64,000 nucleotides of DNA from Anagrus nilaparvatae (Eukaryota > Arthropoda > Insecta > Hymenoptera > Mymaridae). Location of the stretch: contig JAKSXM010000231.1 in assembly GCA_022575985.1 (NCBI GenBank), positions 20,250,501-20,314,500 on the forward strand, read 5' to 3'. Within the stretch, counting starts at the first letter, position 1. Each line of letters opens with the position of its first letter. Below the pieces are notes generated by a model that ran no database searches, was not told where the DNA came from, and was given only the letters and a program-made list of their open reading frames with translations. Of this stretch, positions 35,015 through 45,944 are shown piece by piece. A program made the translations under genes and the position numbers.

Positions 35015-35326
35015 ATTCAAATGATGATGGTATATTAGTTTATAGAAAAGGTAATTCAAAAAGTTTAACTTAGGTAAATAGGCTATTTAAATGAAAATTG
35101 TTTAAAATATTTAGCTAAATTACAAAATATAAATTTTTAAAATAATAAATTATCGCAATGTGAAATATGCGTAAGAGCAAAACATCAACGTTATTATAGA
35201 AATCCACGACACAAAAATTTATTAATCATTTTGGCTGTATATGTAGATGACATCATTCTATTCACAAATTCACAAGTCTACTTAAATCATGTTAAACAAT
35301 ATTTATTCAAAAATTTTTTAATTTAA
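35015..35326 (+). pseudogene. copia (Ty1) fragment: pre-integrase zinc region joined to reverse transcriptase
   Basis: In one frame (35072-35326, two stops early on) the order is IGYLNENCLKYLAKL and CEICVRAKHQR, the GAG-pre-integrase H/C region. After RNPRHKNLL it continues at once with LAVYVDDIILFTNSQ, the catalytic YVDD motif of copia reverse transcriptase. The integrase core and most of RT are deleted. Residues from about 35015 (DDGILVYRKGNSK) are probably upstream polyprotein. Non-functional. Confidence 0.75.
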
Positions 35327-36033
35327 TTTTTAAAATCTTAAAAATACTTAATTATTAATAAAATTTTATGTATTTATAATGATCGTTAAATATATTAGAA
35401 AATAAGAAAATAATAAATACAATAATTTTATTATTTTATTATACAATCTTCTAAAAATTTTGACATCATTATCTAATTAGTCGATTCATTGTTGCTCTAT
35501 GTACTTTCAGCAGCGCGCTGTATAAAAATTTGTAAGAAAATTTTAAATAGTAATTTTTTAATTTATTATAAACTGTAAAAATAATTATATAAATTTTAAT
35601 AAAAAATTTGTAAATAATAAAACATTACATCTGTAGGTGCGTAATATAATATACGAAAACTAATTTGAATATTTTCTCATCCTAAGAGAAAATTTATTTT
35701 GAGGGATGAATAGGGTTCTGGTTCGAGGTGTATAGCACCGAGTGATATTAATCAGTATTTTCATGCAGATGCGATATTACATATTTTTTTCTTGAAATTA
35801 ATTTTGAAAATAAAAATTATAATAAAATTAAGGAAAAAGTTTATTACTTGCAATCCAAATTTTGCCGTGTCACTTTTTTTATTTATAAATTAAGCGACAG
35901 TTTTGAGAGTTGGTTGGTGCGCTTTATCGCGCAGTAGACTTTCCCCCTAATTTAAATTAAAGTACATAAGAAGTATAGAGCAAGAAAACGGGGTTAAAAT
36001 TATAATGAAAAAATGATATAAATAATATAAGTA
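35327..36033. other. AT-rich DNA, nothing recognised
   Basis: No coding or repeated structure beyond low complexity. Confidence 0.5.
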
Positions 36034-37845
36034 TATGGGCATATCTCACCAAGTGGTTATATTTCTAATTTTATAAAATAAATTTTATTTTTGAGAGCAC
36101 AATAATGACATTTGGACAGAAGTTTAATAAAACAATAAGAATTAAGATTTTCTTTGCGTAACTTAATTTTAAGCTACGGTGTTTGATAAATGAACTTCTT
36201 AAATTAAAAAATATATTTAAGGTTATAATTACTAAATGATGAAATTAGTTCTCAAAAATACTGAAAAATATAGAGGTATATAACAATAAATTTTATTTCT
36301 GTCCAAAAACCAATAATAAGAAGATATATTTTTAATTTTTTTATAAACAAAAAATTAAATGTTATACCGACTGCGCTATAGGTATAGCTAGCCTAACCTC
36401 CCTGAATCTTTAACTCATTGCTCACATAAAGTCTAAAATATAGTTAGCATATTAGTTATTAAAAAATTATTTTAAAAAAATTTTTATTTTTGCAGTTTTA
36501 TAAAATTTTAATATGTAAGAAAAGTTCCTGATTGTTTCAAAAAATCACTCAAAGCATTCAAATTATTTGTCTGTAAACTTCCTATTACTAAATAATTGTT
36601 TTAAAAATTCTTTATCGTTATACCTAATTTTTATTTGACTACTGCTAAAATCATGGGTGGATCAAAAGGGGGGTGGTAAGGGTGATTTTCTCCCCTGAGC
36701 TCTAAAAAATGCATGTTTTTTATTCATAATTTTGTTTTTTTATTCAAAATTCATAAGAAAACATACAAAATGTTGCTTAAGCGCCCCACCCTTTAGGCCC
36801 TTTTCTGAATCCACCACTGGTTAAAATATGATCGCATTATCTTATTATAATTTATTAAATCATTTAGTTGTGCCTTCTATGATTTTTGAAACATTTTTTT
36901 GGAGTTTTTGATTTTTTTCAAAATGTATATTTCTTGAAATATAGATTTTAATGATCCACTAAGTATGACCTACAACTACAAAATTTTATTTATTTTTTTA
37001 AAGCACTAAATTTAAATCAAAAACATCTTTTTTGAACTATAAGAATGAAATATACGTAATTCTTACACGTTTGTTATTTTTAGGTTATTGGTAAACAACG
37101 CTTCGAAATTGTACGATTAGTTTATATAAAACTGCAGTTTATACATACAACGCATTGAATTAAGCTATGCCGTTTTTTTTAACTGAAATCTTATAAAATT
37201 TTACATAAATCACAAAAGATTTTGCGAAGATTTTTTAAAAATTGAACGAGTGCCATTAAAAAATGTGATTTTAGTACCACAATTACGCATCGACAACAAA
37301 GCCTTTTGATGTCGATATCTACTAAATTATTGAAAGCACCAGTTTTTCTCATATCACTTTCAAATTGTGAAACATTGTACAGAATTTTGAGAATAGTTAG
37401 AAGTAAAAATTGTTCACGGCATTCATTTGTGGCTTAAGAAACTTTCTTTGGTCGGATTTATTTGAAAATGTGGTTACCAATATTTCAGCTGGCAGAATTT
37501 TTTTTAGATAAGAAGCACACTGTTTGAATTATGTGAAGAAATTAAATATATTATTAATTTATCAAAATCTATTTATAAAAAGGCAAATAGTTTTACGGCA
37601 TTCCCTCTGTAATGTTAAGAATTTAAAAAACTTAACAAGGTTACCAACAAAATATTAGGGTTTCGAATCATTCCAAGGCTGTTATTTCATAATAATTAAA
37701 GAAATTAGGCAAAAAAATTTCTTGAGGCTTGAGAAGAAATATATTTAAATAAATTTCAATAATTTTTTTTTTTTTAAACAGAAAGCTGGATTTTCATTAA
37801 AACCCTCATATATGCAATATAACCACTTGGTGAAATATGCCCATA
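36034..37845. mobile_element. 1.8-kb TIR element (TATGGGCAT family), full-length copy
   Basis: The termini are inverse copies of TATGGGCATATCTCACCAAG..., flanked by TA at 36032-36033 and 37846-37847, consistent with a Tc1/mariner-like TA duplication. No long ORF exists in this copy. The same interior words recur in the partial copies at 54318-55310 (left part), 59244-60676 (right part) and 17387-17545 (right end only). The longest open stretch (about 80 codons in the 60-kb copy) matches no transposase I recognise. Confidence 0.85.
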
Positions 37846-37847
37846 TA

Positions 37848-40610
37848 TTGTAATATAAATTATAGGAAAAGGGTAACCTTGAGCTTAGGTAAATATAAAT
37901 AAATAGATTAATTTAATTGTTGTAATAATGAAAAATATATAACTTTTATTGAGAAAGATAAACTAGATATGATGATTATAAAATTATTACATAAAAGTGG
38001 GCAGCTGCAGTCTGCCATGGTATAAATAACGTGGGCTACCGTGACATGTCATTTACTTTTATATTATATAATTGAATCTACGTGACGTCACAACATTGTA
38101 CAGACATACAAACATACATTTCGCGTATTATATATAGCTTGCGATGGCTTTTCTAAAATATTTTAATTAATTTATAAAACTAAACGCGTGACTCTAATAA
38201 AAATTATAATCAATAATTCTAATATAAAACAAATAATTAAATAAGAAGCTTGCGATCACTTATAATAATAATAAACTAAAATAAACTAAAACTTATAATA
38301 ATAATAAACTACAATAATATTACCTTGCAAGGGTTTAATTTCGTTTAACGACCTCGTGTTATGAAGCCTTACATACATGGCTAATATCTACTGTTTCAGG
38401 ATACTACAAAAATATTTATTTTGAACTAATGTTCCTAGATGACTAGCTAATTATTTATATATTAATTATAAATAAAAATTCTTTAAATAAATTGAAAAAC
38501 AATAACAAAATACACATGTAAATTTCTGTTGCTCTGGTCCAGACGAGCGCTAGTCCAAAAAGAAAGAGAAATTCTCTTTTTTGAAACTAGTGGCGCTATT
38601 AGTAGAAACTGTAAAGTGACCTATTTTATACATTTTCTAGCGCGATTATTTGAAGTATAATAAAAAATAATTAATTATAAAAATTGAGGGGAGAGAGTTA
38701 ATGAGCACTGCATTATACCGTCCTCCCTAAGCCAGATTAACTTTGCTAATATGGTGAAAAGATATGCTACTATACTTTTTATTGGTTATGGTCTTATGGG
38801 GGAACCTATTTTTTTTTAAAATTATAAAATATTCTTTATCTATCTTCGATCTCCGTAATATTTGTGTTATCAACTTTTTTGTGGTGTTGAATCTTCTGTA
38901 GCTTGGTTACCTCACATGGACTCATTTTCTTTTTAGATGTTGTTAGAGAGCTTGTCTCCGTTAGGCTTATGATAGCCAAGACCATCATAATTCGAAATTT
39001 TGACAATTTATGGCTGATAGCTGTAAGTTTCTAAAATTAGGATTCTTGTCTTTCTTCAGTAATGTCTAGCTGGATTAACCGGGCCCTGGTAATTATCTTG
39101 ACTATATGAAGTTGGTTTTTTGGTTATTTCGTGACCTACCATACCTTGTCTTGTCGGAAAATGTCCAGAATCAAGTCTTTGGTTAGCTAAAGTATGCCAA
39201 CGACATTCTTTTGTAAAGAATTTAGCTATGGTTGGACAATAGTATTGTAATACTGGTTAGTCCATAATGCTTCAGAAGCTTGCCTTCTACTAAATAGAAT
39301 GCTTCGGCCATGGATGATTTGTCTAGGTTGGTAAATAAATTGGTCTCAAAAATAGATTATAGCTAGTCTGATATTATAGTAATCAGAAAACTAGTTCCAA
39401 GATAAAATCAATTGGAACAAAACTATGATGCATATTTATAGATTATGATTACACTACTTTTTATTAAGTAAGTCTAAAACCTAGCTCACAAACTTAATTA
39501 AAGAAACTATTTTTACAATAATTATTGTCATATTTTAAACTAAAATATCATCTAAAACATTAATTTAAGGTTAAATAGCTGTTGGTACATCTAAAATTAA
39601 GTGAAAGACAAACTTTAAAAAAAAGGAAATAATAATCCATGCACTTATTTTGCTTAAAACACCAAGTTCTTAATAGGAACGGTAAAGGCTTTTTAGGGGA
39701 ACGGTAAAGGCTTTTTTGTCATATTTTAGCCACAAATTTTTTTTTCAACTTAAAATTATGTTAATTTTTATGGTGTATGGTCAACAACTTTTTGATATAC
39801 AAAATTTAAGACAAAAAAATTAGTAAATTCTTACTTCAATCGGTATATACGACCACGTGAAACTATTTTTGCAAAAAAAGTGAAAATGAACGATATAAGA
39901 CCCTAAAATTACAAAATTGGTGGAAGGATTGGTCTGGTGAATATTTGCAAACCCTACAGGAACGGTCGGTTAAATTCGCTAAATATTTTAGTTTTTGTAA
40001 ATTATTTTTTATAAAAAATTTGAATAAAAATTTTTGTGTTTGATAATGCTAACTTTATCCAAGCGACCTGGATAAAGCCCATATTTGTATAAAATTTAGT
40101 AAAATATAGTAAAAAATGAACAAAAATATAGTAACTTATGTTAAAGAATATTTTATTATTTTAACTTTATCATATTTTTGTATTAAATCTTTGATATACA
40201 ATTAGTCAATTAGCAGTACTTTTGTTTATTTTACAAAAAAGTCTGCTTTTATTCACCTCTCTTACTTCACTACAGTTTTATTAAACTGATCTTCCGTAAG
40301 AGCAAAACAATTTTCTTTGTTATTTTTCAGTAATTCATTAAACTTTTGATAAAAATAATTTTTAACTTTGGCAATCAGACATTTTATTATTTAGTAATTA
40401 AATAAAAAAATAATTATTAATATTTATTTAGTAAATAAAAAAAATACTCGTTAACCAGTTTTGGCCATTTCAGATTTTATATTTAGTACACAAGGTAATA
40501 TTATATAAATATTTTCACCTATATGAATTCTTCTTTATTTAGTAACAAATATTTATTTACATATTTTTTCTAATAAAAACAAATAATTTATACTATAGGT
40601 TAATCATATA
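37848..40610. other. intron DNA with few recognisable features
   Basis: A possible promoter-like cluster (TATAAATA at 38021, TGACGTCA at 38083) may belong to a lost LTR. GGAACGGTAAAGGCTTTTT is tandemly duplicated at 39678-39716. A less AT-rich tract at 38680-39400 may be decayed LTR-retrotransposon sequence, but no domain is recognisable on either strand. Confidence 0.4.
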
Positions 40611-42624
40611 AAGGCTATGCCCGGATCTATATAGTGAATCGGCCCACGAAAGATATTTAAAAACTAATTGTATTAGGTCAAAGTACACCTAAAAAAAATA
40701 GGATCCTGAAGTTTTCAGACCCCCAGATGCCTTCAGCTCTGATTGGCAGCCTATTAATGACAAAAAAAAAGTAAATTTTTAACGACTTTTTAGTCGTCTT
40801 TCTGATACTCCCATGGTAAAACGATTCTGTCAAAATGATCTTGCGACCTCTCATTCAAAATATTAGACTATATACTTTCAGATAAAATTACTTTTGATAG
40901 TGATTTTAGTGCATCTTTATGATTGGTAGACCATAAACCGACCAAAATAAATTTTTTTTCTTCTTAAATTTCAACTTTGGCTGCGATTTAAAAAAAATTA
41001 AGAGATATGTCCATTCTATTTTTTTTTTTAAATAATGAAAAATAAAACAAATTTTCATTTTCGACCATCCGCGCTCAAAAATATTTGGGGCAACATGGTC
41101 AAATACTTAAAAAACTGAAATAACTTTTGTTTTTAATTTTGCGATTTTTCGAAAAAGGACCCCGCACAAATGAATAGGAAATGGCCGTTCGATCAAATTA
41201 GGTGAATTTTTTGTATGTTTTAGATTTTATTATTCTGAAAAAATGTCTCCATGGACACAAAGCTCCAAAAACTTTGGCTGCTACGGAGCTTGAAAGCTCC
41301 ATAGCTCTATATACACAGGCACAAAAAAAAAATCATGTACCAGAAGGTAGACCCCCTGGTGTAGGGGTTTTTGGTGGTGCTAAAACCGAATATGGCTAAA
41401 GAAATGCAATGAAATTAGCCCATTTGCCCCCAGCGCCCCCATAAGCCTCCCAAAGAAGTGAAAAAAATTTTTTTTCTCGAAAAATGAAAATTGAACTATA
41501 TACTCATGTTTTTTGGGACGCTTGTTCCAAAAATGTATACAATAAATGTTTTTCACCAACGTTTGGCCCTGTAAACGACACCAGTGCCCCCATTCATACC
41601 CCCCCCCCCCCAAAACGGGTAAAAATATTTTTATTACAAAAACTAAAACTCAATGTGTGATGTTATGTTTTTTGAAACGCTAAAACCAAAGATATATATA
41701 AAAAATGTGTTTAACCAATGCTTGGTCCTATAGGCCACCCCAGTGCCCCCATACACCCCCCCCCCCCACAAACGAATTAAAAATATTTTTATTAAAAACA
41801 TTAAAACTCAATGCTGGAGCCACTGGGGTGGTTTACAGGGCCAAACATTGGTAGAAACCATTTTTAATATTCATTTTTGGTATCACCGTCCCAAAAAATA
41901 TAAGAATTCATATTAAGTTTTAATTTTTGTAATAAAAATATTTTTACCCGTTTTGGGGGGAGGGGGTACGAATGGGGGCACTGGTGTCGTCTACAGGGCC
42001 AAACGTTGGTGAAAAACATTTTTTGTATACATTTTTGGAACAAGTGTCCCAAAAAACGTGAGTATATAGTTCAATTTTCATTTTTCGAGAAAAAAATTTT
42101 TTTTCACTTCTTTGGGGGGCTTATGGGGGCGCTGGGGGCAAATGGGCTAATTTCATTGCATTTCTTTAGCCATATTCGGTTTTAGCACCACCAAAAACCC
42201 CTACACCAGGGGGTCTACCTCTTAATATATCTCTTAATTTTTTTTAAATCGCAGCCAAAGTTGAAATTTAAGAAGAAAAAAAATTTATTTTGGTCGGTTT
42301 ATGGTCTACCAATCATAAAGATGCACTAAAATCACTTTCAAAAGTAATTTTATCTGAAAGTATATCGTCTAATCTTTTGAATGAGAGGTCGCAAGATCAT
42401 TTTGACAGAATCGTTTTACCACGGGAGTATCAGAAAGACGACTAAAAAGTCGTTAAAAATTTACTTTTTTTTTGTCATTAATAGGCTGCCAATCAGAGCT
42501 GAAGGCATCTGGGGGTCTGAAAACTTCAGGATCCTATTTTTTTTAGGTGTACTTTGACCTAATACAATTAGTTTTTAAATATCTTTCGTGGGCCGATTCA
42601 CTATATAGATCCGGGCATAGCCTT
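40611..42624. mobile_element. 2-kb foldback element (AAGGCTATGCCCGG termini)
   Basis: AAGGCTATGCCCGGATCTAT at 40611 pairs with its inverse ending at 42624, and pairing continues inward: CCCCCAGATGCCTTCAGC, GATTGGCAGCCTATTAATGA, CTTTCTGATACTCCCATGG, ACCCCCTGGTGTAGGGGTTT. The inner part (41480-42060) has repeated units with 'ccagtgcccccat', C-runs and 'aaaaatatttttatta'. There is no coding capacity. Confidence 0.85.
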
Positions 42625-43416
42625 TTATTTAAAAATTTTATAATATTTATTAAATTATTTTAAAAAATAAATGAAAGCACAGTAATCTGATTAATTGTAT
42701 CAAAAAATTTAATTGAATACAAAAGTATGATAAACGTAAAATAATAAAATATTTAAAAAAAAAATTACTAGATGTTTGTTCATTTTTTACTATATTGTAT
42801 AAAATTTTATACGAATTAGGCTTTATCCAGTTCTGGTACCGGTTAATGTTGAACTAAAAAAATAAAAATTGTCGAGAATCGGACTTTATCCAAAACAGCT
42901 TGATATAGCTTTAATAGTCTTAGAGAATCTTGGATAGAAACTATCTAATTGGATAATCTTAGCTTTATCCAGAGATCGGACTCTAAGCGAAACATATAAA
43001 TATGTGTTTGTAAATAAGAAAGAGAGAGAGAGAGAGAGAGAGAGTAGACACGCACGCCGTCGCCAGCACCATAAAACATTAAATAAAAGGCATATTTTAT
43101 AGCACAAGTATATATCATTTTTTAATGTAATTCTTTATAATTATATCCACTACTTATCTACCACTCCACAAATTACTTAAATGGTGAACTTCCACTAATT
43201 TCCGGTTTATTTAATATTTTAAATAGTATGTTACGAGCCTAAAACAATTTTCAAAAGTTATATAATTATATTATATTATATAATTTTTTGTAAATGTTTT
43301 TTGATACTTAGTGAAGAGTGAACTTTGTAAAAATAGAATTTTTTATTTTTTAACAAAGTATTTACAACATACCTGCTGATAATTCAATTAAAATTGACTT
43401 TTGTATTTTTTTTTAG
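42625..43416. other. intron DNA with a (GA)n microsatellite
   Basis: (GA)n at 43019-43044. The rest is AT-rich, ending in the pyrimidine tract and acceptor AG at 43415-43416. Confidence 0.6.
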
Positions 43417-43566
43417 TCCGAAAGAAATTTTATCATGGAAGTCGTGTGTCAAGCAACTCAATCAACAAATACACAAATTAAAGTTGCCGCTTTACAGTGT
43501 CTTGTTAAAATAATGTCTCTTTATTATCAGTACATGGAACCATATATGGCGCCTGCTTTATTTCCA
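43417..43566 (+). CDS. importin subunit beta, internal exon 3 of 3 visible
   Basis: A 150-nt exon, 50 codons, phase 0 at both ends, with acceptor TTTTTTTTAG and donor GTAAGT at 43567. It begins [15 protein letters not shown], joining the preceding FEIE exactly as in the family, and includes [19 protein letters not shown] and MAPALFP. The following sequence of the protein is not in the remaining 20 kb on this strand, so the next exon lies beyond 64000 or in sequence I failed to see. Confidence 0.95.
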
Positions 43567-43807
43567 GTAAGTAATTTAGAAAGTTTTTTTTTCAAAATAG
43601 TGTTTAGAATCAGTTAATGTATTCAACATTTTAAGCATGCATTATGATATATGTTAACAATGAAAAATAAATATTCTTTATTTTTAATTAGTAAGCAATT
43701 TTTATTAGGAAAATAATTTTTCTTTGAGGGCCTGAAAAACTGGAAAATCTTATTTTTTGCTAAGCAGATTTCTCATTGAAAAAAAATTTGAAATTGCCAA
43801 TTAAAAA

Positions 43808-45303
43808 ATGTTTTTTGGGTCGCTAAATATGAATATAATATCATTTTTTACCGAATATGGTTCAGTTGCCCGCAATAGACAACCGTAAGATAATTCTTTA
43901 AAATTCGCAATTATTATTCATATTTTTTGGGTCACTAAACACGAATATGGAAGCTATTTTTACTAAAAATGATTCAGGTAACTACAATAGGCAACTACAG
44001 CCTGTTTTTTGAGATTTTCTAATTATTTTCTACTGTTTTTTATGTGTTTTGTCTAAGTAAACATGAAAATGAAATTTGTTTTTAACTAGTTTTGTCTAAT
44101 TGCCCACAATAAGCTACTTCATGTTATTTTTTACGACCGTAAGTAATTTTTTTATCAATTAACTTTTCAACTCCTAAATTGAAAATAAATTTAAAAAGTT
44201 TTGATGACATTTTTATTTTATTTTGAAAAGATAGATTAAAAAAAAATTTAAATATTTATTATGACTCTTTTTTAGGCATAGAAAAAAAAATAAAAAAGAA
44301 GGTGAAGCCCTCCTTCCTGGGTTTTTATAACTAATTTTTTAGTTTATGCGTCCTTTGCCATCGATGAACATAACGTTGCCTAGTTCTCAATTCCTTGGAG
44401 GTGGACGCTTGCTTGAAATTTATATTTTAAAGAAAATTTTTTTCTTGAAGCTTAATTCAAAAGTATTTTTATTTTTTTTACCGCAAATTTTGTATATCAA
44501 AACCCATAAGTTCGTGCTGAACAATGAGATCTTTTGATTCCTCTTTCATGTTTATGTTGAGCTAATAATTGAAGTTACGAGTAATTAACAGCAAATTTCA
44601 TTATTGGACGTTTTGAATTTGGATTTTCAGTATTCTAAAAAAAAGTAGCATTGGCCAAAGCAGCTTGAATCAACCTCATTAAAATAACCCAAGTCCATTT
44701 TTTAGATCTAAATATTGGTAAAACCCTACTGCAGTGCAGGTCATCGACGTTGACGCCACTCATGAATTTGTTGTAAACTTTAAATGCATTAGGAAAAGGA
44801 ATATCTTTTTTCGTCTTTATTTCCTTGTCATACCTTTTAATAGAACCTGGGAGAGTTACACCAATCCAGTAGATATAATGGAAACTGATTTTGAATCTTG
44901 CTCGTTAATAAAATTCAAACCACTATTACACTCATGTTGCCCCGCATAAGTTCGTCGAGAAGCTTTGTCGTGTACTTTACTTTTTTCTGTTATCCAGTTT
45001 TCTCTCACTCTACCTTTACCAGAAAATCCATATTTTTATCAATGAAGTAACAAATCGGGGCAACAAAATAAATTGTCCATGTAAACGTCATAATTTGTAA
45101 GATTGAGATAGACAAAAAACAAAAGTAACAGTAAAATATAATTTGAAAATTTTAAATAACAGCCTTTAATAGCCTATTGTGGGCACAATTCCGAATTTCA
45201 AAAAAATTCCAAAAATTACCATAAGGTTCCCTATTGTGGGCAACTGAACCATATTTGGTAAAAACTGATATCATATTCGTGATCAGTGACCCAAAAAACA
45301 TAA
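43808..45303. mobile_element. foldback element C (TTTTTTGGGTCGCT family) with piggyBac debris inside
   Basis: The arms about 43809-43990 and 45170-45302 are inverse copies. They start ATGTTTTTTGGGTCGCTAAA, then pass a GGTTCAGTTGCCCGCAATAG segment that occurs twice per arm. The TTTTTTGGGTC(G/A)CT core is shared with foldbacks A and B. The middle holds the piggyBac fragment described next. Confidence 0.75.
44635..44890 (-). pseudogene. piggyBac-like transposase fragment
   Basis: Read leftwards from about 44890, one frame gives WIGVTLPGSIKRYDKEIK, then FKVYNKFMSGVNVDDL, SKKWTWVI and a stop at 44635-44637. RYDK, YNK-MGGVD and KKW-W are landmarks of the catalytic-domain end of piggyBac transposases. 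The conserved Gly of MGGVD is Ser here. The remainder of the protein is missing or too decayed to read. Confidence 0.7.
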
Positions 45304-45640
45304 ATGTAACAAGTGCGAATACCAGGGGGCTGACGACGAAATTCAGCTATTCAGAATAGCAGAAAAACTATTCAAAAAATTTTTTTGTGGAAAACTGTTG
45401 GAAATGGGTTGAAATGTACTTATTTCAGTCTGAATCGTTCTGAATAGCTCTGAATAGCTCTGAATAGTTCTGAAACCAAAAAAAATTTTTTTCTTAAAGT
45501 GTTCAAAATGGCTGGAAACGCAAAGAAAAGTTTATAAGAAGGTCTGAATCAGTCTGAATCATGCTCTGTGCCTTGGTCAACCTAAAATAATAAATATATT
45601 TTTTTTAATCAATAATTACAAATATTAATAAAAAAAAAAA
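45304..45640. other. spacer with a short TCTGAATAG-type minisatellite
   Basis: At about 45421-45475 the word GCTCTGAATA or a variant is repeated every 10-12 bases. It separates foldback C from the truncated integrase. Confidence 0.6.
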
Positions 45641-45924
45641 TTTACCTGCAGATTCTTTTGAATAGATTCTTTTAAAATTTTTTCAAAAGCTGTAGTGACA
45701 TCTTTTGCACCCTTTGATTTTATTGGTACAGCCCAGACGTATTTTGAAAATGCATTTATGACTGTTAAAATGTAATTATAACCTGAGTTGAGTTTACTAT
45801 ATAGTTGCAAATCCATCAAGTCTGCCATAAAACGATCATCGAATCCCTTGACAACAACACGCCTGCGTGGAAAATTCGGTCTCGTACTTTTATGAATTTC
45901 ATGAACAACACCAGCTTTCTCCAT
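45641..45924 (-). pseudogene. Polinton/adintovirus-type integrase, N-terminal part of the rve core only
   Basis: The retroviral-type integrase of Polinton (Maverick) and adintovirus elements inserts the linear DNA into the host genome. Reading left from ATG at 45924: FPRRRVVVKGFDDRF, then MADLMDLQLYSK (first catalytic Asp), YILTVINAFSKYVWAVPI and TTAFEKILKES. Homology ends at KNLQV, just before the second catalytic Asp expected in this family. The last residues are unrelated AT-rich sequence. The frame is open upstream through an Asn repeat, and the usual N-terminal zinc-binding portion is not visible. Broken. Confidence 0.78.
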
Positions 45925-45944
45925 ACTATTATTATTATTATTAT

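Larger units (their letters stand above)
31664..43416 (+). other. importin-beta intron, about 11.8 kb
   Basis: Donor GTAATG at 31664 and acceptor TTTTTAG ending at 43416. It contains Tigger and copia debris, a 1.8-kb TIR element, a 2-kb palindrome and AT-rich filler. No host gene was seen inside. Confidence 0.85.

Noticed and set aside
38021..38090. TATA box and TGACGTCA as a host promoter
   Set aside because: No downstream gene was found; could be LTR debris or chance.
44346..44949. Plus-strand open frames in foldback C
   Set aside because: Opposite strand carries the piggyBac motifs; the plus frames are shadows.
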